NCBI RefSeq assembly: GCF_035917275.1
Contig: NZ_CP108508.1
Coordinates: forward strand, 6,572,001 to 6,636,000
Direction of reading: 5' to 3'
Source: Streptomyces sp. NBC_01237
Lineage (GTDB): Bacteria; Actinomycetota; Actinomycetes; Streptomycetales; Streptomycetaceae
Length of the DNA stretch: 64,000 bases
Each line of letters begins with the position of its first letter. Positions within the stretch are counted from its first letter, which is position 1. Below are positions 1 through 11,485 of this stretch, piece after piece. The notes under the pieces are model-generated. The model did no database searches and had not been told where the DNA came from. It saw only the letters and a program-made list of their open reading frames with translations. Made by a program: the position numbers and the translations under genes.

Positions 1-2514
1 CTGGACGCGGGCGACGCGGAGCTGGCCGGGCGGCACGAGGCCGCCAAGCGCGCGCTCGACGGGGCGGAGGCGGCCCACGGTGCGGCGCGGGAGGCCACGA
101 CGGCCGCCGAGCGCGAGCGCGCAGCGGTCGCGGCCCGGCACGAGGCGCTGGCCCTGGGCCTGCGCCGCAAGGACGGCACGGGCGCGCTGCTCGGTGCCCG
201 CGACCGGCTGTCCGGTCTGCTCGGCCCGGCCGCGGAACTGCTCACGGTGGTACCGGGGTACGAGGTCGCGGTGGCGGCAGCCCTGGGCGCGGCGGCGGAC
301 GCGGTGGCGGTGACGGACCCGGCCACGGCCGCGGAGGCGATCCGGCTGCTGCGCAAGGAGGACGCGGGGCGTGCGGCGCTGCTGCTGGGCGCCGGCCCAC
401 GGGCGGCTGCCCAGGCGGGCGTTCAGCTGGGTGGTCAGCATCTACCCGGGCAGGGGGACGCGCATGTGACGGGGCACGGGGGTGCCGCCGTTCCGGGGCA
501 GGCCGGCGAAGCGTCGGTGAGCGGTCCCGGCGCGCACGTACCCGGACAGGTGGACGCGCACGTACCCGGGCAGGTGGACGCGACACAGCTGCCCGGCCGG
601 GGTGACGCGTACCCGGGTGGGCAGAGCGACACGGGCGTCCGTCCGGCCGCCGCCGACGCCCCCTCCGCCCCGGCCGCCCTGGTGGCCGCCGGGGACGAGG
701 CCCCGCTCGCGGGAGCGCCCGCCGTCGCCGGGCTGGTGCGGGGGCCCGCCGAGCTGATGGGCGCCGTGCGCGCACTGGTGCGGGACATGGTGGTCGTCGG
801 CACCCTGGAGGACGCCGAGGACCTGGTCGCCGCACACCCCGGGCTGACCGCGGTGACCGGTGAGGGCGACGTGCTGTCGGCCCACTTCGCGCACGGCGGT
901 TCCGCCGGGGCGCCGAGCCTCCTGGAAGTGCAGGCGTCCGTCGACGAGGCGGCCGCCGACCTGGCGGAGCTGGCCGTGCGGTGCGAGGAGCTGGCCGCTG
1001 CCCAGCGGCTCGCGGGGGAGCGGCGCCGGGCCGGTGCCGCGCTCGTCGAGGAGCTGGGGGAGCGGCGCCGCGCCGCGGAGCGGGAGAAGTCGGGCGTGGC
1101 CCAGCAGCTGGGGCGGCTCGCCGGGCAGGCCCGGGGAGCCGCGGGCGAGGCCGAGCGGACCGCCGCGTCCGCGGCCCGCGCCCAGGAGGCCCTGGAGCGG
1201 GCGACCGAGGAGGCGGCGGAGCTGGCCGAGCGGCTGCTGGTGGCGGAGGAGCTGCCGGTCGACGAGGAGCCCGACACCTCCGTACGGGACCGGCTCGCCG
1301 CCGACGGTGCCAACGCCCGCCAGACCGAGATGGAGGCCCGTCTCCAGGCCCGTACCCATGAGGAACGGGTGAAGTCGCTCGCCGGGCGCGCCGACTCCCT
1401 GGACCGCGCGGCCCGTGCCGAACGTGAGGCCCGCGCCCGCGCCGAGCAGCACCGGGCCCGGCTGCGGCACGAGGCCGCGGTGGCCTCCGCCGTCGCCTCC
1501 GGTGCCCGTCAGCTGCTCGCGCACGTCGAGGTGTCCGTCGTACGGGCCCAGGAGGAGCGGGCCTCGGCGGAGGCGGCGAAGGCCGAACGCGAGCGGGAGC
1601 TGGCGGCCGAGCGGGACCGGGGCCGGGCGCTGAAGGGCGAGCTGGACAAGCTGACCGACTCGGTGCACCGCGGTGAGGTCCTGGGTGCCGAGAAGCGGCT
1701 GCGGATAGAGCAGTTGGAGGCGAAGGCGCTGGAGGAGCTCGGCGTGGAGCCGGCCGGGCTGGCGGCCGAGTACGGACCGGACCAGCTGGTTCCGCCGTCC
1801 CCGGCGGCCCAGGGCGAGGAGCTGCCGGAGGATCCGCAGGACCCGCGCAACCAGCCGAGGCCGTTCGTCAGGGCCGAGCAGGAGAAGCGGCTGAAGTCGG
1901 CCGAACGGGCGTATCAGCAACTCGGGAAGGTGAATCCGCTCGCCCTGGAGGAGTTCTCGGCGCTGGAGGAGCGGCACAAGTTCCTCTCCGAGCAGCTGGA
2001 GGACCTGAAGAAGACCCGGGCCGATCTGCTCCAGGTGATCAAGGAGGTCGACGAGCGGGTCGAGCAGGTGTTCACCGAGGCGTACCGGGACACGGCCCGC
2101 GAGTTCGAGGGCGTCTTCTCACGGCTCTTCCCCGGTGGCGAGGGGCGGCTGATCCTGACCGATCCCGACAACATGCTCGCCACGGGCGTGGACGTCGAGG
2201 CCCGCCCGCCGGGCAAGAAGGTCAAGCGGCTCTCCCTGCTGTCGGGCGGCGAGCGGTCCCTGACGGCCGTGGCGTTGCTGGTCTCGATCTTCAAGGCGAG
2301 GCCGAGCCCGTTCTATGTGATGGACGAGGTCGAGGCGGCGCTGGACGACACCAATCTGCAGCGGCTGATCCGGATCATGGAGGAGCTCCAGGAGAGCTCC
2401 CAGCTGATCGTGATCACGCACCAGAAGCGGACGATGGAGGTCGCCGACGCGTTGTACGGGGTCTCCATGCAGGGCGATGGAGTCTCGAAGGTCATCAGCC
2501 AGCGGCTGCGCTGA
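1..2514 (+). CDS. smc: Chromosome segregation ATPase SMC (5' end missing)
   Basis: This is the C-terminal part of the SMC subunit of condensin, which compacts and helps segregate the nucoid. The reading frame is open from base 1, so the N-terminal Walker A half lies outside the window. Visible in order are coiled coil, a hinge region (about 190-900), a long Ala/Glu/Arg-rich coiled coil (about 930-2000) and the C-terminal ATPase half, with the signature LSLLSGGERSLTAVALL near 2232 and Walker B FYVMDEVEAALDD near 2313. The end matches the usual SMC terminus. The hinge carries an unusual insertion of degenerate PGQxDAH-type repeats (about 420-620), described as a finding. It is followed by an AT-richer gap before glcP. 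Confidence 0.96.
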   Translation: MDAGDAELAGRHEAAKRALDGAEAAHGAAREATTAAERERAAVAARHEALALGLRRKDGTGALLGARDRLSGLLGPAAELLTVVPGYEVAVAAALGAAADAVAVTDPATAAEAIRLLRKEDAGRAALLLGAGPRAAAQAGVQLGGQHLPGQGDAHVTGHGGAAVPGQAGEASVSGPGAHVPGQVDAHVPGQVDATQLPGRGDAYPGGQSDTGVRPAAADAPSAPAALVAAGDEAPLAGAPAVAGLVRGPAELMGAVRALVRDMVVVGTLEDAEDLVAAHPGLTAVTGEGDVLSAHFAHGGSAGAPSLLEVQASVDEAAADLAELAVRCEELAAAQRLAGERRRAGAALVEELGERRRAAEREKSGVAQQLGRLAGQARGAAGEAERTAASAARAQEALERATEEAAELAERLLVAEELPVDEEPDTSVRDRLAADGANARQTEMEARLQARTHEERVKSLAGRADSLDRAARAEREARARAEQHRARLRHEAAVASAVASGARQLLAHVEVSVVRAQEERASAEAAKAERERELAAERDRGRALKGELDKLTDSVHRGEVLGAEKRLRIEQLEAKALEELGVEPAGLAAEYGPDQLVPPSPAAQGEELPEDPQDPRNQPRPFVRAEQEKRLKSAERAYQQLGKVNPLALEEFSALEERHKFLSEQLEDLKKTRADLLQVIKEVDERVEQVFTEAYRDTAREFEGVFSRLFPGGEGRLILTDPDNMLATGVDVEARPPGKKVKRLSLLSGGERSLTAVALLVSIFKARPSPFYVMDEVEAALDDTNLQRLIRIMEELQESSQLIVITHQKRTMEVADALYGVSMQGDGVSKVISQRLR
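532..579 (+). repeat. 24-bp tandem duplication inside the smc hinge
   Basis: Two adjacent 24-bp copies (532-555 and 556-579) differ at one base and encode AHVPGQVD twice. More diverged PGQ/PGR units lie on both sides (about 440-620). The array is in frame with smc. Confidence 0.85.
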
Positions 2515-2722
2515 ACCTTTACCTAATCTTCAAGGCTTCAACGGGCTATTCCCCTGCTTCGGGGTAGAAGTCGGCTCGCAAGAGAAATTCGACTTCGAGA
2601 TCTGAATGAATAATTCCTGCGAAGTTGATTTCACCTTCAAGTGGTGGCAGGCCGGATCTTATGCGCCACTTAGAGGGCTCACCCCCCACGCCTGACGATG
2701 CGGCCAGGCATCAGGAGTTCAT
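2515..2722. other. AT-richer intergenic region between smc and glcP
   Basis: This 208-bp gap is much richer in A and T than its surroundings, especially 2515-2640. It contains short imperfect inverted repeats (for example ACTTCG near 2598 against CGAAGT near 2619) but no strong terminator and no convincing ORF. It probably holds the glcP promoter; no specific -10/-35 pair could be assigned with confidence. Confidence 0.4.
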
Positions 2723-4141
2723 GTGTCCAGCACAGCGCAGGGACCGCAGTCCGGAGCACGAGCCGCCCACCCGGACCACCTCGGTCATGTCATCTTCATC
2801 ACGGCGGCCGCCGCCATGGGCGGCTTTCTCTTCGGCTACGACAGTTCCGTCATCAATGGCGCCGTCGAAGCGATCCGCCACCGGTACGACATCGGCTCCG
2901 GCACGCTCGCCCAGGTCATCGCGATCGCGCTGATCGGCTGCGCGATCGGCGCCGCCACCGCAGGACGTATCGCCGACCGCATCGGCCGCATCCGCTGCAT
3001 GCAGATCTCGTCCGTGCTCTTCACCGTCAGCGCGGTCGGATCGGCGCTGCCGTTCGCCCTCTGGGATCTGGCGATGTGGCGCATCATCGGCGGCTTCGCC
3101 ATCGGGATGGCCTCCGTCATCGGCCCGGCGTACATCGCCGAGGTCTCGCCGCCCGCCTACCGCGGCCGGCTCGGCTCCTTCCAGCAGGCCGCCATCGTCA
3201 TCGGCATCGCCATCTCCCAGCTGGTCAACTACGGCATCCTCCAGATCGCCGACGGTGACCAGCGCGGCAAGATCGGCGGCATCGAGGCATGGCAGTGGAT
3301 GCTCGGTGTGATGGTCGTCCCCGCCGTCCTGTACGGGCTCCTGTCCTTCGCGATCCCCGAGTCCCCGCGTTTCCTGATCTCGGTCGGCAAGAAGGAACGG
3401 GCCCGGCAGATCCTCGCGGAGGTCGAAGGGGAGCACGTCGACCTCGACGCGCGCGTGAGCGAGATCGAGACCGCCATGCACCGGGAGCACAAGTCCACCT
3501 TCAAGGACCTGCTCGGCAGCCGTTTCGGCTTTCTGCCCATCGTCTGGATCGGTATCGGCCTGTCCGTCTTCCAGCAACTCGTCGGCATCAACGTGGCGTT
3601 CTACTACTCGGCGACGCTGTGGCAGTCCGTCGGCATCGACCCGACCGACTCGTTCTTCTACTCGTTCACCACCTCGATCATCAACATCATCGGCACGGTG
3701 ATCGCGATGGTGCTGGTGGACCGGGTGGGCCGCAGGCCGCTCGCGCTGGTCGGCTCGACCGGTATGGCGATCGCGCTGGCCTTCGAGGCCTGGGCGTTCT
3801 CCGCCGACCTCGTCGACGGCAAACTGCCCAACACCCAGGGCGTCGTCGCCCTCGTGGCGGCCCATGTCTTCGTGCTCTTCTTCGCCCTGTCGTGGGGTGT
3901 CGTGGTCTGGGTCTTCCTCGGCGAGATGTTCCCCAACCGGATCCGCGCCGCCGCGCTCGGCGTGGCCGCGTCCGCGCAGTGGATCGCCAACTGGGCGATC
4001 ACCGCGAGCTTCCCGAGCCTGGCCGACTGGAACCTGTCGGCCACCTACATCATCTACGCGGCGTTCGCGACGCTCTCGATCCCCTTCGTGCTCAAGTTCG
4101 TGAAGGAGACCAAGGGCAAGACCCTGGAGGAGATGGGCTGA
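2723..4141 (+). CDS. glcP: Glucose permease, MFS sugar porter
   Basis: A 472-residue sugar:proton symporter of the major facilitator superfamily, expected to import glucose. Twelve hydrophobic segments are visible. Family motifs include the loop 2-3 motif GRIADRIGR, PESPRFL before the central loop, DRVGRRPL in the second half and a C-terminal KETKGKTLEEMG. The start is GTG at 2723 with AGGAG at 2713-2717; an ATG at 2721 is in another frame. The sequence and the position just after smc match the Streptomyces GlcP, which is the main glucose uptake system there and is needed for glucose-kinase-dependent carbon repression (family knowledge). A bidirectional hairpin follows. Confidence 0.93.
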   Translation: MSSTAQGPQSGARAAHPDHLGHVIFITAAAAMGGFLFGYDSSVINGAVEAIRHRYDIGSGTLAQVIAIALIGCAIGAATAGRIADRIGRIRCMQISSVLFTVSAVGSALPFALWDLAMWRIIGGFAIGMASVIGPAYIAEVSPPAYRGRLGSFQQAAIVIGIAISQLVNYGILQIADGDQRGKIGGIEAWQWMLGVMVVPAVLYGLLSFAIPESPRFLISVGKKERARQILAEVEGEHVDLDARVSEIETAMHREHKSTFKDLLGSRFGFLPIVWIGIGLSVFQQLVGINVAFYYSATLWQSVGIDPTDSFFYSFTTSIINIIGTVIAMVLVDRVGRRPLALVGSTGMAIALAFEAWAFSADLVDGKLPNTQGVVALVAAHVFVLFFALSWGVVVWVFLGEMFPNRIRAAALGVAASAQWIANWAITASFPSLADWNLSATYIIYAAFATLSIPFVLKFVKETKGKTLEEMG

Positions 4142-4227
4142 GGCACTGCCCGGCCCCACCGCGCTTCCCGGAGCCCGGCCCCGCCGTCCTCCCGGTGTCC
4201 GGGCGCCCGCCCGCCCCCGTCTACCGC

Positions 4228-4257
4228 CCGCCCCGGCTCACTGTCGAGCCGGGGCGG
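4228..4257. terminator. Bidirectional terminator between glcP and the luciferase-like gene
   Basis: A perfect 12-bp stem (4228-4239 with 4246-4257) with loop ACTGTC. It lies 87 bases after the glcP stop and overlaps the last codons of the convergent minus-strand gene, so it can serve both. Confidence 0.75.
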
Positions 4258-5218
4258 CGGCTTTCCCCGTCGCCTCGCAGAACAGCCGCAGGCTGCGCCA
4301 CCCCTCCTCCACCGGCATCCCGCCGCACAGCGGATGCAGGACCAGGCTGTCCGCGTCCAGCTCCGCGCACTGCCGCGGTGTGACGATCCGGTACACGCCC
4401 TCCTCGCGCAGCTCCGCCACCGTCGTCGCCGCCGAGCGCACGGCCGAGCGGATGTCCTTCGACTGCCAGGAGGAGTACGTACGGGCCTCGTGCAGCAGGT
4501 GCTCCCCGTACCGCGCCCACGTCCGGTCCGGGTCCTCGGACACATGCAGCAGCGGCGTCCTGGCCGCGGGCATCATGCAGAACCCCTCCGTCCCGTGCTC
4601 CGCGCGCTGCTCGTGGTAGTACGCCTCCAGCTCCGGCAGATGCGCACTCGGGAAGAGCGGCAGCCCCAGCCGGGCCGCCCGCCGCGCCGCCGCCCGTGAG
4701 CTGCCGCCCACCAGCAGCAGCGGATGGGGCTGGGTGTAGGGGCGCGGGCTGACCGTGACCGTACGGCCCCGGTACGTGAAAGGCTCCCCGGTCCACGCCC
4801 GGAGCAGTGTCTCCAGCAGCTCGTCCTGGAGCTTGCCGCGCCTGCCCCACTCCACGCCCGCCCGCTCGTACTCGGCGGGCCGGTAGCCGATCCCCGCGAC
4901 GGTCACCAGCCGCCCCGCGCTGAGCAGATCGAGCACGGCGATGTCCTCGGCCAGCCGCAGCGGATCGTGCAGCGGGCCGATGATGGCCGAGACGGTCACC
5001 GCGATCCGCCGGGTGGCCCCGAAGACGGAACCGGCGAAGACGAACGGGGAGGGCAGCCAGGAGTTGGCGGCCCCGTGGTGCTCCTCGGTCTGTACGGTGT
5101 CGACGCCGTGCTCGTCGGCGTACGCGGCCATCTCCAGCGCCGCGCGGTAGCGGGCCGAGAGGGACTCGGGCGTGGCGTCGGGATCGACGAGATTGAACCG
5201 GACCACTGTGAAGGCCAT
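4238..5218 (-). CDS. Luciferase-like flavin-dependent monooxygenase (LLM class)
   Basis: A 326-residue protein of the bacterial luciferase-like family, TIM-barrel oxidoreductases using FMNH2 or F420. Support comes from the N-terminal MAFTVVRFNLVDP strand, the EEHHGAANSWLPSP segment, TRRIAVTVSAIIGPLHDPLRLAED (a family hallmark, split here as TRRIAVTVSAII and PLHDPLRLAED), LSAGRLVTVAGIGYRPAEY, and VGGSSRAAARRAARLGLP. The ATG at 5218 is chosen over an upstream frame extension because GGGGA sits just before it and conservation starts there. The substrate is unknown. The gene stands alone between glcP and ftsY and is convergent with glcP. Confidence 0.85.
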   Translation of the reverse strand: MAFTVVRFNLVDPDATPESLSARYRAALEMAAYADEHGVDTVQTEEHHGAANSWLPSPFVFAGSVFGATRRIAVTVSAIIGPLHDPLRLAEDIAVLDLLSAGRLVTVAGIGYRPAEYERAGVEWGRRGKLQDELLETLLRAWTGEPFTYRGRTVTVSPRPYTQPHPLLLVGGSSRAAARRAARLGLPLFPSAHLPELEAYYHEQRAEHGTEGFCMMPAARTPLLHVSEDPDRTWARYGEHLLHEARTYSSWQSKDIRSAVRSAATTVAELREEGVYRIVTPRQCAELDADSLVLHPLCGGMPVEEGWRSLRLFCEATGKAAAPARQ

Positions 5219-5524
5219 GACGGGCGTCCCCTTCGCCGGGCGGGCTTGGTGGAGGCGGCACCGTAACTGACATAGCGTCAGAAGGGTAGGGGCCGGTCGC
5301 CGGCGCCGGGAGGGGGCGGCGGCATCGCGTTCGGGCACGCGCCCCGGTCGGAGGGTGAGGTGCGGGGCGGTCTCATGTGGGGGGCGTCACCCCGCCCCAG
5401 TGGGCGGGCCTTCATGAGCGGAAGCGCGGTTTTACCCCCAAAAGGTGCATAAGTCCATGTGTGGCCTTCGAGGTGTCCGTCACGGCCGCGCCCCGGTGCG
5501 GCCGTGGCCGATACTGGACGGGTT

Positions 5525-6739
5525 ATGGAAATCGTCATCCTTGCTGTAGTCATCGCCCTGGTCGCGGTCGGCCTGATCAGCGGGCTCGTGGTCAGCAGCC
5601 GCAAGAAGAAGCAGCTGCCGCCCTCGGCACCGTCGAGCACGCCGACCATCACTCCTCCCGCCGAGCCCCATGTCGGCGACGAGGCCGAGACGCCGCGCGA
5701 CGAAGCGCGGCGCACCGTCGAGGAGGTCGGTCTCCCGGACACCGAGGCTCCCGCCGGGGAAGCCCCGGCCGTCGCCGAGCCGGAGGCGCCCGCCGCCCCC
5801 GTGCTGGAGGTCCCCGAGCCCACCGCGGGCCGGCTCGTCCGGCTCCGCGCCCGGCTCGCCCGCTCGCAGAACTCCCTCGGCAAGGGGCTGCTCACGCTCC
5901 TGTCCCGGGACAACCTCGACGAGGACACCTGGGAGGAGATCGAGGAGACCCTCCTCACCGCCGACGTCGGCGTCGCCCCCACCCAGGAACTGGTCGAGCG
6001 GCTGCGCGAGCGCGTCCGGGTGCTCGGCACCCGTACCCCCGAGGAACTGCGCAACCTGCTCCGCGAGGAGCTGATCACCCTGCTCGGCCCCGACCTCGAC
6101 CGCGAGGTCAGGACGGAGGGCGGCGCCGAGACCCCCGGCGTCGTCATGGTCGTCGGCGTCAACGGCACCGGCAAGACCACCACGACCGGCAAGCTGGCCC
6201 GGGTGCTCGTCGCCGACGGCCGCAGCGTCGTGCTCGGCGCGGCCGACACCTTCCGGGCGGCCGCGGCCGACCAGCTCCAGACCTGGGGCGAGCGCGTCGG
6301 CGCCCGCACGGTCCGCGGGCCGGAGGGCGGCGACCCGGCGTCGATCGCCTTCGACGCGGTGAAGGAAGGTATCGCCGAGGGTGCGGATGTCGTCCTCATC
6401 GACACCGCGGGCCGCCTGCACACCAAGACCGGCCTCATGGACGAGCTCGGCAAGGTCAAGCGGGTCGTGGAGAAGCACGGGCCGCTCGACGAGATCCTGC
6501 TCGTCCTGGACGCCACCACCGGGCAGAACGGTCTCGTCCAGGCCCGGGTGTTCGCCGAGGTCGTCGACATCACCGGCATCGTCCTCACCAAGCTCGACGG
6601 CACCGCCAAGGGCGGCATCGTCATCGCCGTCCAGCGCGAGCTGGGCGTGCCGGTGAAGCTGATCGGTCTCGGTGAGGGACCGGACGACCTGGCCCCGTTC
6701 GAGCCGGGAGCCTTCGTCGACGCGCTGATCGGCGACTGA
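5525..6739 (+). CDS. ftsY: Signal recognition particle receptor FtsY
   Basis: A 404-residue SRP GTPase that receives ribosome-nascent chain-SRP complexes at the membrane and hands them to SecYEG. An N-terminal hydrophobic anchor (residues 1-25, MEIVILAVVIALVAVGLISG) is followed by an acidic, Pro/Ala-rich linker typical of actinobacteria and then the NG domain. GTPase motifs are GVNGTGKTTTTGKLA (G1), DTFRAAA, DTAGRL (G3), TKLDGTAKGG (G4) and the C-terminal GEGPDDLAPF. ATG at 5525 begins exactly at the membrane anchor. A GATACT near 5514 could be a -10 element. It works with ffh, encoded 7.3 kb downstream. Confidence 0.96.
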   Translation: MEIVILAVVIALVAVGLISGLVVSSRKKKQLPPSAPSSTPTITPPAEPHVGDEAETPRDEARRTVEEVGLPDTEAPAGEAPAVAEPEAPAAPVLEVPEPTAGRLVRLRARLARSQNSLGKGLLTLLSRDNLDEDTWEEIEETLLTADVGVAPTQELVERLRERVRVLGTRTPEELRNLLREELITLLGPDLDREVRTEGGAETPGVVMVVGVNGTGKTTTTGKLARVLVADGRSVVLGAADTFRAAAADQLQTWGERVGARTVRGPEGGDPASIAFDAVKEGIAEGADVVLIDTAGRLHTKTGLMDELGKVKRVVEKHGPLDEILLVLDATTGQNGLVQARVFAEVVDITGIVLTKLDGTAKGGIVIAVQRELGVPVKLIGLGEGPDDLAPFEPGAFVDALIGD

Positions 6740-6754
6740 CCCACCGTACGGACA

Positions 6755-6790
6755 ACGGGCGGCGGACCTCTCTGTGAGGCCGCCGCCCGT
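6755..6790 (+). terminator. Terminator after ftsY
   Basis: Stem of 15 pairs (6755-6770 with 6776-6790, one bulged A) with loop TCTGT, followed by TCGTGTGTGTG. It sits 15 bases after the ftsY stop. Confidence 0.85.
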
Positions 6791-6868
6791 TCGTGTGTGT
6801 GCGTCCATGAGGGGCCGGCGCGGTCCCGGCCGGGGACGTGCGGCCGGGGGCGGGGGGCGGGTGCCCGA

Positions 6869-7516
6869 CTACGAGCGGTGGCAGCTGTAGGCCAGCGTGC
6901 CCAGCAGCAGACGCGCCTGCGGGGGAGCGGCCGTGGTGTCCAGTGCCGGCGGTCGCAGCCAGCGGACCGGCCCGAGACCGCCGAGATCGGACGGCGGTGC
7001 CGTGATGTGCGACCCCGGCCCCAGCGCCCGCAGATCCAGACCCGCGTCGTCCCAGCCCATCCGGTAGAGCAGCCGGGGGAGTTCGGCGGCGGCTCCGGGG
7101 GCGACGAGGAACTGGGCCCGGCCGGTCGGGGTCACGGCCACCGGCCCCAGGGGCAGGCCCATCCGCTCCAGCCGCACCAGGGCGCGGCGGCCGGCCGGTT
7201 CCGCGACCTCCAGGACGTCGAACGTGCGGCCCACCGGCAGCAGCATCGAGGCGCCGGGCACCTCGGCCCAGGCGTGCGCGGCGATGTCGAGCGTCGCCCC
7301 GGCCGGGACCTCGCGGGCGAAGTCCAGTGGATGGGCGCCGGGAGCGGCGCACACCGGGTCGCCGCACGAGCAGACGCCGGCGCCGGCCCGCGCCCCGGGC
7401 ACCACGGCCCAGCCCCAGAGTCCTGTGTACTCGGCCACCGCGGTGCCCTCGGCCGTACGGCCGCGACGCCGCGAGCCGGATCGCATCTCCCGGATGCCGC
7501 CGATCGTGAAGCCCAT
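6869..7516 (-). CDS. Bifunctional DNA primase/polymerase N-terminal-domain protein
   Basis: A 215-residue protein resembling the small prim-pol N-terminal domain proteins found in many Streptomyces. The family mark is the Cys-rich segment CSCGDPVCAAPGAHPLDF. The rest is compatible with the fold, but the usual acidic catalytic triad is not obvious, so activity is doubtful. ATG at 7516 is supported by GGAGGGGG just upstream. The gene is divergent from nsdA across a 428-bp gap and its orthologue occupies the same place in S. coelicolor (recalled, not checked). It may be a regulator or structural relic rather than a primase. Confidence 0.75.
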   Translation of the reverse strand: MGFTIGGIREMRSGSRRRGRTAEGTAVAEYTGLWGWAVVPGARAGAGVCSCGDPVCAAPGAHPLDFAREVPAGATLDIAAHAWAEVPGASMLLPVGRTFDVLEVAEPAGRRALVRLERMGLPLGPVAVTPTGRAQFLVAPGAAAELPRLLYRMGWDDAGLDLRALGPGSHITAPPSDLGGLGPVRWLRPPALDTTAAPPQARLLLGTLAYSCHRS

Positions 7517-7944
7517 ACCCCCTCCAACGGGTCCGACTCATCGGTGGTTACGACCCGGAGCCTTCGCTCAACCCTCCGTTGCCGTTCTCGATCGGGCGGC
7601 GCGCGGGTGTGCACAAGAGGTGAATGGCACGGAATACGCGCCCCCTATGTGCTCCAATCCGCCTGTCGCTGATCGTCGCCTGTCAAGTCAAGCGCGCCCG
7701 GCGGCAGTCGGGTTCATTCGAAGGGGTGGCGAATGGTGGCGTTTCCGTAAGAGCCCTCGCGAGAGGGGTGATCGTAGGATTACCGTCGGTACACGAACCC
7801 TGGAAGTATGTGCACCCACGGGTATGCCGGAGGCAACCCGATTCCTTGTTCGATGGTGTGCAACCTCCGTACGGACAGCACCGATGCACGGCATTCTGAT
7901 AGTGGTTCGCGCGATGAGATTTCCGGCGGGATGGGGGCGTTCCA
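7517..7944. other. Divergent control region between the primase-like gene and nsdA
   Basis: A 428-bp non-coding gap carrying the promoters of both divergent genes. Base composition is more mixed than in the flanking genes. Short ORFs here lack codon bias and were not accepted. No operator could be assigned with confidence. Confidence 0.4.
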
Positions 7945-9420
7945 GTGAGTGGCAGCGGCGCAGGCGAGACGAATGCCGGGAAGCGCCCCAATGAGCAATT
8001 GGGCTCGTGGTTCGTGCGCAGCGGCTGGTCCAAGGGCGAGCTGGCACGGCAGGTGAACCGCCGGGCGCGGCAGATGGGTGCCCTGCACATCAGCACCGAC
8101 ACCTCCCGGGTGCGCCGCTGGCTCGACGGTGAACAGCCCCGCGAGCCGATCCCCCGCATCCTCTCCGAGCTCTTCTCGGAGCGCTTCGGCGCCGTCGTCG
8201 CCGTCGAGGACCTCGGGCTGCGCACCGCGCACCAGTCACCCTCGGTGGCCGGTGTCGACCTGCCCTGGGCCGGCCCGCAGACCGTCGCCCTGCTCAGCGA
8301 GTTCTCCCGCAGCGACCTGATGCTCGCCCGGCGCGGATTCCTCGGCTCCTCGCTGGCCCTCGCCGCGGGCCCCGCCCTCATCGAACCCATGCAGCGCTGG
8401 CTGGTGCCGGTGTCCGGGGCCGGCCGGGCCGAACCGGAATCGCCCGCCGCCGCCCGGCGCCCCTCCCGGCTCTCCCAGCCCGAGCTGGATCTGCTGGAGT
8501 CCACCACGGCGATGTTCCGGCAGTGGGACGCGCAGTGCGGCGGCGGACTGCGCCGCAAAGCCGTCGTCGGCCAACTCCACGAGGTCACCGACCTGTTGCA
8601 GGAACCGCAGCCCACGGCCACCGCGAAGCGGCTCTTCCGGTGCGCGGCCGAACTGGCCGAACTGGCGGGCTGGATGAGTTACGACGTCGGCCTCCAGCCC
8701 ACCGCGCAGAAGTACTTCGTCCTCGCGCTGCACGCCTCCAAGGAGGCCGGTGACAAACCGCTCGGCAGCTACGTCCTGTCCAGCATGAGCCGCCAGATGA
8801 TCCACCTCGGACGTCCCGACGACGCCCTGGAACTCATCCATCTCGCCCAGTACGGCAGCCGCGACTGCGCCACCGCGCGGACCCAGGCCATGCTGTATGC
8901 GATGGAGGCCCGTGCCTACGCCAACATGGGCCAGCCCAGCAAATGCAAACGGGCCGTCCGCATGGCCGAGGACACCTTCCTGGACGCCGGACTCGACGGC
9001 GAGAGCGAACCCGACTGGATCCGCTTCTTCTCCGAGGCCGAACTCAACGGCGAGAACGCCCACTCCTACCGCGACCTGGCCTATGTCGCCGGCCGCAGCC
9101 CCACCTACGCCTCGCTCGCCGAACCCGTCATGGAGAAGGCCGTCGAGCTGTTCGGCGAGGACGACGAGCACCAGCGCTCGTACGCGCTCAATCTGATCGG
9201 GATGGCCACCGTCCATCTGCTCAAGCGCGAGCCCGAGCAGTCCACGGTGCTGGCCGCGCAGGCGCTGAAGATCGCCAAGAAGGTCCGTTCCGAGCGGGTG
9301 AACACCCGGCTCCGCAAGACCGTCGACACCGCCGCCAGGGACTTCGGCGATGTCGCCGATGTCGCCCGGCTCACCGACCGGCTCACCGAACAGCTGCCGG
9401 AGACCGCCGAAGCGGTCTGA
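7945..9420 (+). CDS. nsdA: NsdA, negative regulator of sporulation and antibiotic production
   Basis: A 491-residue protein with high similarity, as I recall it, to S. coelicolor NsdA, whose loss causes early sporulation and antibiotic overproduction. The N-terminus carries a helix-turn-helix-like segment (SWFVRSGWSKGELARQVNRR, then VRRWLDGEQPREPIPRILSE). The middle and C-terminal parts are helical repeats of TPR type (for example AELAELAGWMSYDVGLQPTA and SYVLSSMSRQMIHLGRPDDA). GTG at 7945 is preceded by a G-rich Shine-Dalgarno-like stretch (GATGGGGGCG). Its mechanism is not established. It is monocistronic, with a GlnR-type box between it and amtB. Confidence 0.92.
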   Translation: MSGSGAGETNAGKRPNEQLGSWFVRSGWSKGELARQVNRRARQMGALHISTDTSRVRRWLDGEQPREPIPRILSELFSERFGAVVAVEDLGLRTAHQSPSVAGVDLPWAGPQTVALLSEFSRSDLMLARRGFLGSSLALAAGPALIEPMQRWLVPVSGAGRAEPESPAAARRPSRLSQPELDLLESTTAMFRQWDAQCGGGLRRKAVVGQLHEVTDLLQEPQPTATAKRLFRCAAELAELAGWMSYDVGLQPTAQKYFVLALHASKEAGDKPLGSYVLSSMSRQMIHLGRPDDALELIHLAQYGSRDCATARTQAMLYAMEARAYANMGQPSKCKRAVRMAEDTFLDAGLDGESEPDWIRFFSEAELNGENAHSYRDLAYVAGRSPTYASLAEPVMEKAVELFGEDDEHQRSYALNLIGMATVHLLKREPEQSTVLAAQALKIAKKVRSERVNTRLRKTVDTAARDFGDVADVARLTDRLTEQLPETAEAV

Positions 9421-11454
<2,034 letters not shown>

Positions 11455-11485
11455 CCGACGGCCCCGCCAACTGAAAGGCAGCTGG

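Noticed and set aside
2711..4159. Long minus-strand ORF opposite glcP, and similar long ORFs opposite amtB, glnD, ffh, ftsH and others
   Set aside because: Antisense frames in high-GC DNA stay open by chance; they have Asp/Glu/His/Arg-rich shadow composition and no family similarity.
7624..7899. 91-residue ORF upstream of nsdA
   Set aside because: Lacks Streptomyces codon bias and a ribosome binding site; lies in a divergent promoter region.
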